DNA of 64,000 nucleotides, taken from CALFCE01 sp964411665. Lineage in GTDB: Bacteria > Pseudomonadota > Gammaproteobacteria > Granulosicoccales > Granulosicoccaceae. Shown in pieces: positions 8,435-17,670 of the stretch. The notes under the pieces are model-generated. The model saw only the letters and a program-made list of their open reading frames with translations. It had not been told where the DNA came from and ran no database searches. The stretch is taken from contig CAYPMR010000008.1 in assembly GCA_964411665.1 (NCBI GenBank), forward strand, positions 20,487 through 84,486. Reading direction: 5' to 3'. A program made the position numbers and the translations under genes. Positions within the stretch are counted from its first letter, which is position 1. The number at the start of each line of letters is the position of its first letter.

Positions 8435-9319
8435 ATGCATGGATCTGTAAACAACATGTATCAATCAACATTAAAGACATTGCTAGCTATCAGTAATAAA
8501 CGGACTGTGCCCTATCGCCAGAGCGCTATGGTAAAACGCGTCCTGACGATTGTGTGCGTCGCTGGAATTTTTGCCGTTTCATCCCAGGCCACAGCACAAA
8601 CAGCCGAAGAAAAAGGCCTTGCTATTGCCGAAGAAGCGGATCTGCGTAATGAAGGTTTCATTGACTCCACAGCAACAATGAAAATGGTGCTTCGAAATCG
8701 TGCCGGCAAGGAGAGCATACGTGAAATGCGATCCAGAGTTCTTGAGGTGACCGGCGATGGTGACAAAAGTCTGACAATTTTCGAACAGCCTCGTGATGTA
8801 AAAGGTACTGCGTCTTTAACCTACTCACACGCAATCAAGCCTGATGAACAGTGGTTGTATCTGCCCGCCCTAAAACGTGTGAAGCGCATATCATCAAAAA
8901 ACAAATCCGGCCCGTTTATGGGCAGTGAATTTGCCTTCGAAGATATTTCATCCCAGGAAGTAGAAAAATACAGCTATAAGTATTTGCGGGACGAGAAGCT
9001 CGACGGACGAGATGTCTTTGTTGTTGAATCCTATCCGGCTTATAAAAACTCCGGCTACACACGATTGATAAGCTGGATTGACAGTCAGGAATATTACCCC
9101 GTCCAGGTTGAATATTACGATCGCAAGGATTCGCTTTTGAAAACACTGACCCTGTCTAAATATGAACAGTTTCTTGGCAAATACTGGCGTTCATTACAAA
9201 TGGATATGCAGAATCATCAGACGGGCAAAAGCACAACGCTAAGCTGGGCTGACTTTAAGTTTCAGACCGGACTGACGGATTCTGATTTTAATAGTAAATC
9301 GTTGAAACGTTTGCGTTAG
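8435..9319 (+). CDS. Outer membrane lipoprotein-sorting-protein-like (LolA-like) periplasmic protein
   Basis: Secreted protein of the PF17131-type LolA-like family: residues after the signal run show ATMKMVLRNRAGKESIREMRSR, DEQWLYLPALKRVKRIS, GPFMGSEFAFEDIS and WIDSQEYYPVQVEYYDR, all family hallmarks. The fold is an open beta-barrel with a hydrophobic cavity. The start is uncertain. ATG 8435 has an AAGGA ribosome binding site 10 bases upstream but gives a long N-region before the hydrophobic stretch; ATG 8528 gives a tidy signal peptide ending SQATAQ but lacks a clear site. It is followed after 4 bp by an outer-membrane beta-barrel gene. In relatives this pair usually accompanies an MMPL/RND permease, which is absent here. 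Confidence 0.85.
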   Translation: MHGSVNNMYQSTLKTLLAISNKRTVPYRQSAMVKRVLTIVCVAGIFAVSSQATAQTAEEKGLAIAEEADLRNEGFIDSTATMKMVLRNRAGKESIREMRSRVLEVTGDGDKSLTIFEQPRDVKGTASLTYSHAIKPDEQWLYLPALKRVKRISSKNKSGPFMGSEFAFEDISSQEVEKYSYKYLRDEKLDGRDVFVVESYPAYKNSGYTRLISWIDSQEYYPVQVEYYDRKDSLLKTLTLSKYEQFLGKYWRSLQMDMQNHQTGKSTTLSWADFKFQTGLTDSDFNSKSLKRLR

Positions 9320-9323
9320 GTCA

Positions 9324-10631
9324 ATGGCTTGTCTGGGCCATAGACATCATCTATACCCCGTTTTGACGATCACTCGGTTCATAGCTGCATTGTTTCATAA
9401 TTGCTCGCAATGTCGTTCTCGCATGGTCGCAACCATAGTCACGACCTTGGCGTTTTCAGCTGCGCAAGCACAAGACACCGACAGTTTCTTTAACAAGCTT
9501 GAATACAGAGGCAATGTAACCGCTCAATTGCAAGTATTCCCGGAAGACTCTGCGCATAGCGCAACTCAGAGCACTAATCTGTCTATCTCGGCGGAGGCCG
9601 AACTTTACTACCCTTTCGCCGATGGCAACAGCAGTGTGTTGATCACGCCCTTTGTACGTCTTGATGAAAACGATTCACAGCGAACCCACTTTGATTTGCG
9701 CGAGTTTCTTTATCAACGCAATGGTGACAACTGGGAAATACAAATTGGTCTTGGCAAGGTTTTCTGGGGTGTCGCCGAATCAGTCAATGTGGTGGATGTC
9801 GTTAACCAGCGCGATTTCGTTGAAGGCATTCTTGACAACGAAAAACTGGGTCAACCGATGATTCAGCTAAGTTGGGTGCAGGACAATGGCAATCTGGATT
9901 TTTTCGTTTTACCAGCTTTTCGCGAGCAAACGTTCAGCGGGCCAAATGGCCGGCCGCGATTTCCACCGGTTATAGATATCGACTCTGCTGACACCAGTTC
10001 TTTCAGTGATGGTCGTAATGTTGACTTTGCGGCACGCTACAGCACTAACATCAGTGTCTGGGATCTGGGTTTTTCACTATTTGATGGCACTGATCGAAAC
10101 CCTCAGCTGCAGCCTGTCTTTGGAGCAACCATCGCTGATCTAAGGCTACAACCTGTTTACACCCAGATCACACAGGCAGGCATTGATGCTCAAGCGACAA
10201 TCGACAGCTGGCTACTTAAATTCGAAGGTATCTACCAGCGCGGGGATAATATAGAAAGTCATGCCGAACTGGTTACAGGTTTCGAATATAGTTTTTTTGG
10301 CGTATTCGATACCGATGCTGACCTTGGATTGATTGGCGAATATCTGTTTGATGAACGTGATTCGGACGTTACACAACCCTTCCAAAACGATGTGTTATTG
10401 GGATTGAGGATTGCACTAAATGACGAGGATTCAAGCGAAGCATTAATAGGTTCGTTCGTCGATCTCGATTCCAATTCTGTAACGCTATCTGTTGAAGCCA
10501 GTCGCCGAATTGGCAATGCGTTTACCCTCTCGGCAAACGCTGTGATCTGGACACAAACCGAAGATGACCCTTTTCTTAATCTGCTCGCCGATGAAGATTT
10601 CGTCGAACTGGAAATAGCCTGGTTTTTCTAA
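9324..10631 (+). CDS. Outer-membrane beta-barrel protein (DUF1302-like)
   Basis: Protein of up to 435 residues with a signal peptide ending AFSAAQAQ around residue 49. If translation starts at the internal ATG 9423, the signal is of normal length. The mature part has alternating polar/hydrophobic beta strands and ends in WFF, the C-terminal aromatic signature recognised by the Bam complex. The GLGKVFWGVAESVNVVDVVNQRDF segment resembles DUF1302-type barrels. It begins 4 bp after the LolA-like gene, so the two form an operon and probably act together in outer-membrane lipid or lipoprotein transport. This is inferred from family context; no substrate evidence is visible. It ends 5 bp before the convergent glycosidase gene. 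Confidence 0.8.
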   Translation: MACLGHRHHLYPVLTITRFIAALFHNCSQCRSRMVATIVTTLAFSAAQAQDTDSFFNKLEYRGNVTAQLQVFPEDSAHSATQSTNLSISAEAELYYPFADGNSSVLITPFVRLDENDSQRTHFDLREFLYQRNGDNWEIQIGLGKVFWGVAESVNVVDVVNQRDFVEGILDNEKLGQPMIQLSWVQDNGNLDFFVLPAFREQTFSGPNGRPRFPPVIDIDSADTSSFSDGRNVDFAARYSTNISVWDLGFSLFDGTDRNPQLQPVFGATIADLRLQPVYTQITQAGIDAQATIDSWLLKFEGIYQRGDNIESHAELVTGFEYSFFGVFDTDADLGLIGEYLFDERDSDVTQPFQNDVLLGLRIALNDEDSSEALIGSFVDLDSNSVTLSVEASRRIGNAFTLSANAVIWTQTEDDPFLNLLADEDFVELEIAWFF

Positions 10632-10636
10632 TCGGT

Positions 10637-13600
10637 TCAACCGCCAGGCAGTACAGTGATTTTTCGCACGATGTCGGTGCTTAAGCCGGGGTCATCAGCA
10701 TCGATAGCAATAAATCTGACAAAGTGCTCACCTATATCGTCCGGTCCTGGTGTCCAGAGCAGTACCCGACCGCCGATACCATTATCATCAAAGCTTGCGC
10801 CTGAGGGTGAATTTTGTACTTGCAATACAGGTGCGTTGCCCTCCGGATCGATCGGCTGCACATTCAGACTCAGTTGCGCGCCAACCGGTATGCTTGGTGC
10901 AGCAAGCGCAGGAAACAGTGGCGCCTGATTCGTCAAACTGGTCGCGGTGGTGGCAACAACAGTATTATCCTCTATGCCCGATGAACCCGTATTTTCGGTG
11001 GACGTATCCGCAACATCATCTGCCGACACGTCAGCTGCCTGCACGATCTGCAACCTTAATTCCAGCTCACTAATCAATGTCGGATCTGCTGCATCAGCGA
11101 CGAAAATTGGCAATTGGTAATTACCAACATCTTGCGCTGCTGGTGTCCAGACAAAACTACGCGTCCCGTTACCATTATCACTCAGTACTGCACCTGCAGG
11201 CAGATCTGCCATCCACAGAGACGGCACTAATCCTTCGGGATCAACGGGTGCAAATAACAGATCGATTACGCTACCAATTGCTACTGGTGGAACATCAGGC
11301 ACCAACAAAACCGGAGCAAGATTTGATTCCAGCTCAGGGCGCAATGCCAGCGTTAGGGTCGCTGGTGAAGCAGGCGATTCAATCTCAGTGTCAGTCGACT
11401 CCGCTGTCGTTGTCGCTATAGGGGCAGAATCTACAAAGGGTTCTGAGCCGTTTGCTGAGAGCGTCACCTCAGGCACCGATTCCCGGACTGGATCAGGCGC
11501 GGTATCGGTTTCCGCCTGCGCCACGGTTTCAGTCTCAACATCCACTTCAGACTGAGTAACCGAATCTTCCTCTACTGCAGAAGACTGAGCAGATGCACGA
11601 GGAAGAACCATCAGAGCCATTGTTTGTTCAGTGCGCAGAGTCGCATCCACTGCATCTGTCGTGACAAATACTAGTTCACGTCTGCCGACATCTTCATCGC
11701 CGGGGATCCATCGAAAGGTTCTGCTGCCATCGAAATTGTCATCGAGACTGCTCGATGCAGGCGCACCGACGATAGTAATACCAGGAACAGGACCGTCTTC
11801 ATCTGTAGCTTCCACTCTGAATTCAACAAGCTCGCCGGCTTCGACTTGCAGGCTTATCGGCAAGGCTGCAAATGCCGGGAGATTATTGAAAACCAGGAGT
11901 TCGATTGGCTCTTCGACAGTGACAGAAGGTTCTTCAGCTTCTGCTATCCCCTCTATCTGTTGACTGGACTGTCGCGAAATCAGGATTACCCAGTCATCCG
12001 ATGCTCTTGACGGAGGGCTACCGAGTGATTGCCGCGCGTCAGAATTGAGAGTTCGGCTATCGCCCTCGAATTCACCCGTCTCGGGATTAAACCAGCGTAG
12101 CTGATATTCAACACCAGCTTCAAACGACAAATCAATGTTAGCTTCGTTCGCCGCTGAAGGCAGATAAATTGAGTACACCTGCCCGGGCAAAGCAAACACT
12201 TCAGCACCACCAAAATCCCGCGACTCACCCGATACCAGCGAATCGTCCGGCTGCATTTGCCAGAACGGTAGATTGGCTTCCATAAATTCACGTGCATGAC
12301 GCATGTAGGTCCACATACTCTCGCGCGTGCGGAAGTCTTCCAGATTGATATCACCACCAGGTGGTAAAGGTAAAAAACCGAAATACCATTCAATGTTACC
12401 GCCACTGAAATACACATCATACAGGGCTTGTTTACGCAGAAGCTCCGCATTACTTGTGGTCAGTGCGGTCGTATTTTCGTCCATGTCCAGAACCCATGGG
12501 TGGCCGACTTCGCGTGAGCGTTGTCGCCATTCCTCAGTAAGCCGACCTGCATTTTCAATGTTGTATTGTATCGCTGAAGCACTAAACCGATCGTCACCCA
12601 GTATTTGCTCATAGGTTTGAAAGGCTTCGATGTGCGTATGAACCGAAATCGGCTTGGCAGTCCAGTCGATGGACTGCAGATACTGCGCTGTTTCCCTGAG
12701 AACATCGGCCGGAAAATCGTTTTCCTCGGAGAGATTCCATTTCATGGCAAGTACGAATCCGAAGCGTGAAACCAGTTCTCGTAAAAATAGTCGGCGCTCT
12801 AAACCAAATTCGCCATTATCAAGCCAGCGCTCATTGGCAAGTTCGGTTTCAGCCAGTACAACATGCAATGCAATACCGCGACGTTGTGCATGATCGAAAA
12901 TTTGTGACCACTGGTATAGCTTGCTGATATCAAAATGCGTTTTTGCAGAACGTGTATTCGCTGGAGAGATAAATGGATAGGTATCCTGACCGTCGCCACC
13001 AAGGTTCATAGGCAAAAAATAAACAGAATTCACACCCTGTGAAGACAGATAGTTAAGAGCGCCAGTGAGACCGAGACTATCGCGCTCAGTATCCGGGCTA
13101 ATAAAAAAGGGATCAGATAAAGGCAGTGCATCAGCGCGATGACTATCGTAACTGTGCAAAAAAGCGGGTCCGACACCCCCCTGGTCCTGGGTATTATCAA
13201 ACCCGTTATAGGCCAGCAGGTTTTCCGGACTATCGGTACCGGATTTCAACCAGTAAGGCCCATCACGAAATTTAAGGTAATGTTCACCGACATACTCCAG
13301 GGCACCATAACGCAGAAAACCGGGCGCCTGCGAATCTCTTTCAGCGACTGTAAATGAGCCGCTCTCTCCGTCGAACGACATCGCTGAGCCGGCGTTGGCA
13401 TCAGTCTCAATCGCGACCGACGCGCCACTGCGAAAGCTTGCCGTGTATTGCCATTGGCCGGCTTCGTCCGGTGAGAAGCGAACTCGCCAAGTATTGCCGC
13501 TACCTCCACCTTCGCCATTACCGGCAAAAAATCCGGGAATTTCGATAGAGGCCCCAGAGGGACTGGTTAGCAGCAATGTCAGGCGGTAGTCGAGGAACGG

Positions 13601-13768
13601 ATTCGGCTGGTTATCGCTCTCTGTGTGCGCAGGCCCTTCGAAATCAACTGTCAGTGGATACCATTGACGCATTTCACCAGAGACCGTCGCCGCGAATGCA
13701 GGATTGAAGGCCACTGACAGTGCAATACAAAGAAGTAAGTGAATACTCTGTACGTATAGATGCTTCAT
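10637..13768 (-). CDS. Secreted DUF5060-domain glycoside hydrolase-like protein with three Ig-like modules
   Basis: Large exported protein of 1043 residues. In order: Sec signal peptide (about 1-27, ending AFA); DUF5060 beta-sandwich (about 28-140, MRQWYPLTVDFEGP); a TIM-barrel region (about 150-510) with candidate catalytic acids in KWNLSEEND and VLDMDENTT; a putative collagen-binding/apiosidase-type C-terminal beta domain (about 520-605, with QLRWFNPETGEF); then three related He_PIG/cadherin-like modules (about 628-720, 816-910, 946-1043) separated by acidic Ser/Thr/Glu-rich linkers. The family suggests hydrolysis of an algal or plant polysaccharide, but specificity is unknown. It is divergent from the GH10 gene, which carries modules of the same kind. 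The antisense strand has several long open frames, a by-product of codon use. Confidence 0.88.
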   Translation of the reverse strand: MKHLYVQSIHLLLCIALSVAFNPAFAATVSGEMRQWYPLTVDFEGPAHTESDNQPNPFLDYRLTLLLTSPSGASIEIPGFFAGNGEGGGSGNTWRVRFSPDEAGQWQYTASFRSGASVAIETDANAGSAMSFDGESGSFTVAERDSQAPGFLRYGALEYVGEHYLKFRDGPYWLKSGTDSPENLLAYNGFDNTQDQGGVGPAFLHSYDSHRADALPLSDPFFISPDTERDSLGLTGALNYLSSQGVNSVYFLPMNLGGDGQDTYPFISPANTRSAKTHFDISKLYQWSQIFDHAQRRGIALHVVLAETELANERWLDNGEFGLERRLFLRELVSRFGFVLAMKWNLSEENDFPADVLRETAQYLQSIDWTAKPISVHTHIEAFQTYEQILGDDRFSASAIQYNIENAGRLTEEWRQRSREVGHPWVLDMDENTTALTTSNAELLRKQALYDVYFSGGNIEWYFGFLPLPPGGDINLEDFRTRESMWTYMRHAREFMEANLPFWQMQPDDSLVSGESRDFGGAEVFALPGQVYSIYLPSAANEANIDLSFEAGVEYQLRWFNPETGEFEGDSRTLNSDARQSLGSPPSRASDDWVILISRQSSQQIEGIAEAEEPSVTVEEPIELLVFNNLPAFAALPISLQVEAGELVEFRVEATDEDGPVPGITIVGAPASSSLDDNFDGSRTFRWIPGDEDVGRRELVFVTTDAVDATLRTEQTMALMVLPRASAQSSAVEEDSVTQSEVDVETETVAQAETDTAPDPVRESVPEVTLSANGSEPFVDSAPIATTTAESTDTEIESPASPATLTLALRPELESNLAPVLLVPDVPPVAIGSVIDLLFAPVDPEGLVPSLWMADLPAGAVLSDNGNGTRSFVWTPAAQDVGNYQLPIFVADAADPTLISELELRLQIVQAADVSADDVADTSTENTGSSGIEDNTVVATTATSLTNQAPLFPALAAPSIPVGAQLSLNVQPIDPEGNAPVLQVQNSPSGASFDDNGIGGRVLLWTPGPDDIGEHFVRFIAIDADDPGLSTDIVRKITVLPGG

Positions 13769-14047
13769 ACCTGCTCTTTCTTATCTCTCGCGTTGCAGCT
13801 TTGCTTCACGTTGCGACTTTGCTTTTTGTGATGCGATCCAGATCTGTACACAAAGCTGTGACTAACTCGACAGCTGGACGGCATTATGCCAAAAAAGTCA
13901 ATTCATTGACAGAATGGGTCATGTCGGCAGTTTGCAAACTTTCACCTGAATTTGCCGAAGCTTAACGACCAGGCAACGATCTGCACACATCGCCTCAGCT
14001 ATTATATTGGATTGAACGTCAATTTACCGACTTTAACCGGCCGTGTC

Positions 14048-16249
14048 ATGACGACATTAGTTGCAACAAAAACAACGATGAAAGAAATATTTCCAAGTGA
14101 GCAAGCACTTCGCATGGCTGTAACGTCTGGCGCCGGGTTACAACAGCGCACCCTAAAGAAAGCTCTCGGCCACGTTGCTAGCACTCTGCTGGTTGCCTGT
14201 GTACTGTTGATGATTGGCTGCACTTCCGGTGATTCGAACCCATCAAGAAATTCAAACGAAAATACTGATGCAGTACCGGTAGATGTACAATCGCAAAGCG
14301 ATTCACCGCTCGTCGACAACAACTCGACTGCCGGCAACGAGAACAGCCCTTCTAACGATACGATTACACTGCCGACGCAAAATCCATCTCCTATCGCCGA
14401 ACCTATAGATAACGAAGCACAAACCGATAACGACGCACAAACCGCCGACGTTATCGATGCCACTACACCAGTCGACCCTGTTGTCAGTACCTCTCAGAAC
14501 GATGCTAGAGCACCAGTTCGATCTTTGGTTGCACCCGGCAGCAATCTCGCTACCTATGTGCCAGCTGAACGACCCGTTCCTTCCTTGAGGGCACCACCTG
14601 CACAACCAGTAGTCGTAACACCGGTAATAAATGAAGGCACGCCATTACCAGCACCTGTTGTGTCAGTTCCACCAGGTGTAGATACAAATATTAATTTTCC
14701 GCCGTTCTTTGAGAATCTGGGAATAAGTATTGTCACGGCAGGTCAAACTCTGACACTACCCGTCATACCACGCGACCAGAATGGAAACATCCCGGGACTT
14801 TTTACTGGTCCACTACCCGAAGGTGCACGCTTTGAGGATAATTTTGATGGCACCAAGTCCATTGTATGGCGACCACTACAGCCCGATGCAGGACTGCACG
14901 AAATTTCCATCACTGCAGTAGACGCCACTGAACCGCTCCTGAGAACCACGCAACTGGCCCGCGTGTTCGTACAACTACCGGCGGACGAATCAGGCATCGT
15001 CAATCTACCACCTGCGATTGATCGCGTTGTACCCCATAGAGCACGCGCAGGCGACGAGGTCATCATTCAGGTCAAGGGTACTGATCCCAATGGCCATATC
15101 CCGCGCCTGGAACTGTTAAGCAGCTTGAACAATTTCAGTTTTGAGGTGCTTGCGGAAGATGAGCGTATCCGCGTGCTGCGTTGGCAAACACTTGAAACCG
15201 ATGTGGGTATTCACCAATTGCGATTCAGAGTTACCGATGCTATCGACCCAGGCATGACAGCAGAAAGCACGATCGAGATACAACTGTCACATCCGAACGC
15301 ATTTGTGCGCCCAGGACCTCGCCTGCGTACGCTGGCAAGTAACAGGGATTTTTATATCGGTTACGCATCGCTGCTTAATTTCGATCAACGACCTGACAGC
15401 GCCATCTACACCGACATAGCCGTTAGCGAATTCAATTTGGTGTCTACAGAGAATTCACTAAAATGGGGAATCGTTAATCCGCAACCGAATGTCTGGCGTT
15501 GGGACGCGTTCGATAAAGAGATGCTATTGGCACATGAACACGGCATGTTGATGCATGGTCATCCGATTATCTGGCATCGTCAGTTGCCGCGGTGGCTTTC
15601 AGATCTGCGTCTCGATCAAGTTGAACAAGTCATGCTCGATTACGTCAGCCATGTAGCCGATCGTTACGGCCCGCACGTTGCGCTGTGGGATGTGGTCAAT
15701 GAATCATTGGAGGAAGACGGCACGTTCCGCGACTCTATCTGGTTCAAGAGTATGGGTGAGTCTTATATAGATAAGGCCTTCCGTCAGGCGGCCATAAGTG
15801 CGCCCTTCTCGCGTTTGCTCTATAACGATTTTGATGTTGCCTGGGAAGGCCCCAAATCAGATGCCATGTTTAGATTGGTCAGCCGAATGCTTGATGAGGG
15901 AGTACCCTTACACGGTGTCGGTTTCCAAATGCATATATTCACCGACTTCGATCTTCTCGATAGCGTCGAACGTACCTTTCAGCGCTTCGCTGATCTTGGG
16001 TTGGAAATCTACATAACCGAGCTGGATATTTCGCAAGCCGGGGCACCCGATCTTGCAAGACAGGCGCAGCTCTATCGTGAAATCATGTCGCTTTGTTTGC
16101 AACAAAGCGCCTGTAAAGCTCTACAGACTTGGGGATTCACCGATCGTTATTCGTGGAGAAGTACCTTCGATCCGCTGATCTTCGATGATGACTACAATGC
16201 CAAAAGCGCTTATTTTGCGCTACAGCAACGGCTGACCCAACCAGACTAG
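14048..16249 (+). CDS. GH10 endo-1,4-beta-xylanase-like lipoprotein with two Ig-like modules
   Basis: About 733 residues from ATG 14048 (other candidates are ATG 14078 and 14114; a TTG at 13952 seems unlikely). The hydrophobic run VASTLLVACVLLMIGC ends in a lipobox-like cysteine, so the protein is probably lipid-anchored. A Thr/Asn/Asp-rich linker follows, then two He_PIG-like modules (about 217-312 and 318-415) and a C-terminal GH10 barrel (about 435-733). GH10 hallmarks are GHPIIWHRQLPRWL, WDVVNE with acid/base E552, LYNDFD, GVGFQMHIF and ITELDIS with nucleophile E658. The 106-residue spacing of the two glutamates is normal for GH10. It should act on xylan or xylo-oligosaccharides at the cell surface. 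Placing Ig-like modules before the catalytic domain is the reverse of the neighbouring glycosidase. Confidence 0.92.
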   Translation: MTTLVATKTTMKEIFPSEQALRMAVTSGAGLQQRTLKKALGHVASTLLVACVLLMIGCTSGDSNPSRNSNENTDAVPVDVQSQSDSPLVDNNSTAGNENSPSNDTITLPTQNPSPIAEPIDNEAQTDNDAQTADVIDATTPVDPVVSTSQNDARAPVRSLVAPGSNLATYVPAERPVPSLRAPPAQPVVVTPVINEGTPLPAPVVSVPPGVDTNINFPPFFENLGISIVTAGQTLTLPVIPRDQNGNIPGLFTGPLPEGARFEDNFDGTKSIVWRPLQPDAGLHEISITAVDATEPLLRTTQLARVFVQLPADESGIVNLPPAIDRVVPHRARAGDEVIIQVKGTDPNGHIPRLELLSSLNNFSFEVLAEDERIRVLRWQTLETDVGIHQLRFRVTDAIDPGMTAESTIEIQLSHPNAFVRPGPRLRTLASNRDFYIGYASLLNFDQRPDSAIYTDIAVSEFNLVSTENSLKWGIVNPQPNVWRWDAFDKEMLLAHEHGMLMHGHPIIWHRQLPRWLSDLRLDQVEQVMLDYVSHVADRYGPHVALWDVVNESLEEDGTFRDSIWFKSMGESYIDKAFRQAAISAPFSRLLYNDFDVAWEGPKSDAMFRLVSRMLDEGVPLHGVGFQMHIFTDFDLLDSVERTFQRFADLGLEIYITELDISQAGAPDLARQAQLYREIMSLCLQQSACKALQTWGFTDRYSWRSTFDPLIFDDDYNAKSAYFALQQRLTQPD

Positions 16250-16258
16250 CAATAAAGT

Positions 16259-16283
16259 GGCGGATCGTTCCAAACGATCCGCC
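16259..16283. terminator. Strong hairpin between convergent GH10 and terC genes
   Basis: The 11-bp perfect arms GGCGGATCGTT (16259-16269) and AACGATCCGCC (16273-16283) flank a 3-base loop, 9 bases past the GH10 stop. Read on the minus strand it is followed by CACTTTATT. It probably ends transcription from one or both sides. The T run is weak on both strands. Confidence 0.7.
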
Positions 16284-16358
16284 AACCCAAAAAACTACCC
16301 TCTGCCTGCATCAATCAATCCCAACGACACATCAAGTCGTTGAGATCATCCGCATCCG

Positions 16359-17195
16359 TCAAACGGCGTCCGATTTCCCGATCGCCGGCTGCTCAATGAC
16401 AACTGCTTTAGTAGCCTTGTCACCGTGAGTGGCCTGCTTCATACGCATCAACTTACGCTGATAGCGAGATTGCACAAGATCGGTCAATACTAGTATACCG
16501 ATCACAAAATAAAATGTGCTCTTGGCCATGGGTACTATCGGATGCCCAAACAGGGAAATATGCGCCAGATGTCCACCCTCCGATAACAGCATAATGCCAA
16601 CTATGAAGAGTATGAACAGACCTAACACTTCATACATTCTGTTTTTTTCAAGAAACGTCGATACGCGATCCGCCAGCCAGATCATCAATACACCACCAAT
16701 AATAATGGCGATCGCCATGACCCAGAACACATCTGTGAGCGCCATCGCGCTCAGGATCGAGTCAAACGAAAAGACCAGATTCATCAGAACAATCCAGAAA
16801 ATAATTTTGGCAACCGACGCAGGTTTCTTGTCTGATGCATGGGCCTCCTCGTAGTTCATCATGTGCATGACTTCTTTGGTGGCCGTATAGATGATGAAAA
16901 CACCACCGACAAGCACGATGATACTGTGTAGATTGAAATTACTTTCAATAATCCCGGGGATATTCAATGCGAATATCGGGTCTTGAACATATTTGATCAG
17001 CGAAATCAGTAAAAACAATAGTACGATTCGCAGCACTATTGCCAGACCAATACCGTATTTTCGTACCTTTGCCTGCTGCTCAGGTGGTGCTCTCTTTGAT
17101 TCGAGGGAGATATACAATAGATTATCGAATCCGAGTACCGCCTGCAGTAACACCAAAGCACCCAGTGTCAGCAGATTTTCCAATAAGACTTCCAT
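16359..17195 (-). CDS. TerC/YkoY-family integral membrane protein
   Basis: Polytopic inner-membrane protein of 278 residues. TerC-family signatures are the acidic helices LQAVLGFDNLLYISLE (first segment) and LVFSFDSILSAMALT (fifth segment), where aspartates line the likely metal path. Family members such as Alx/YkoY export manganese or partner with metalloprotein insertion; the ion here is not shown. The start at 17195 is preferred over the ATG at 17201, because GGAG at 17203-17206 lies 7 bases from the former and only 1 from the latter. I looked for a yybP-ykoY manganese riboswitch upstream and saw none. The region upstream has a 14-bp palindrome (17287-17300). Confidence 0.9.
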   Translation of the reverse strand: MEVLLENLLTLGALVLLQAVLGFDNLLYISLESKRAPPEQQAKVRKYGIGLAIVLRIVLLFLLISLIKYVQDPIFALNIPGIIESNFNLHSIIVLVGGVFIIYTATKEVMHMMNYEEAHASDKKPASVAKIIFWIVLMNLVFSFDSILSAMALTDVFWVMAIAIIIGGVLMIWLADRVSTFLEKNRMYEVLGLFILFIVGIMLLSEGGHLAHISLFGHPIVPMAKSTFYFVIGILVLTDLVQSRYQRKLMRMKQATHGDKATKAVVIEQPAIGKSDAV

Positions 17196-17286
17196 TTGCA
17201 TGCTCCAAAGACGGATACGTGTTTTTTCGTACCCTGATCAGTTAAATGTAAACAGGTTAATCGTAAGTAGTGCAGTGTCTGAAAGG

Positions 17287-17300
17287 TGCGATTAATCGCA
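17287..17300. promoter_or_regulatory. 14-bp perfect palindrome upstream of terC
   Basis: TGCGATTAATCGCA is its own reverse complement. It lies about 92 bp upstream of the terC start, next to AT-rich minus-strand sequence that could hold a -10 box. An operator is plausible; the cognate regulator is unknown. Confidence 0.35.
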
Positions 17301-17367
17301 ACATCCGTTGTAACGTATTTTAAGCTATATATCAGAACAATTAGATTGATGACCCAAAAAGTTGCAG

Positions 17368-17568
17368 TCAGTCGTTCTCGATCTCACAGGAAATCGCCGG
17401 TACATCAGTTTCTTCGTCTACCCACACATTAAACAATATGGGCTGACAGCACACCTGACAATCTTCGACATAAGTTTGAGATTCAACCGAATGGTCGATG
17501 TCAATATTAATTGTCTCCCCACAATAGGGACAAATGATATCGTGGCTTGAGAGTTCTAGGCTGGCCAT
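17368..17568 (-). CDS. CPXCG-motif cysteine-rich zinc-ribbon protein
   Basis: Small protein of 66 residues, matching the CPXCG family of short proteobacterial proteins. Two knuckles that could bind one zinc are visible: CPYCG (about residues 13-17) and CQVCCQP (about 37-43). The rest is acidic, with EETD and EIEND near the end. No biochemical role is known. It lies between terC and a glycosyltransferase gene on the same strand, separated by more than 100 bp on either side, so it is probably its own unit. Confidence 0.85.
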   Translation of the reverse strand: MASLELSSHDIICPYCGETINIDIDHSVESQTYVEDCQVCCQPILFNVWVDEETDVPAISCEIEND

Positions 17569-17670
17569 CGCTGCGGCAAAGCGTACATTTAATTGTGAGG
17601 TGTCATTTGCAAAGCAAACATAGCTTGGTGTACCTCAACAGGCAGAAAATCAGCAGCCCGACTGTCGAGC

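Noticed and set aside
10656..13589. A series of long plus-strand frames antisense to the DUF5060 gene
   Set aside because: They are scattered, lack family similarity, and mirror the codon use of the real minus-strand gene.
13720..13965. A short plus-strand frame between the two glycosidase genes
   Set aside because: It overlaps the end of the divergent promoter region and the signal peptide of the minus-strand gene; no family or ribosome binding site.
17202..17367. A yybP-ykoY manganese riboswitch before terC
   Set aside because: Neither strand shows the conserved GGGGAGUA segment or the expected paired helices; only a palindrome is present.
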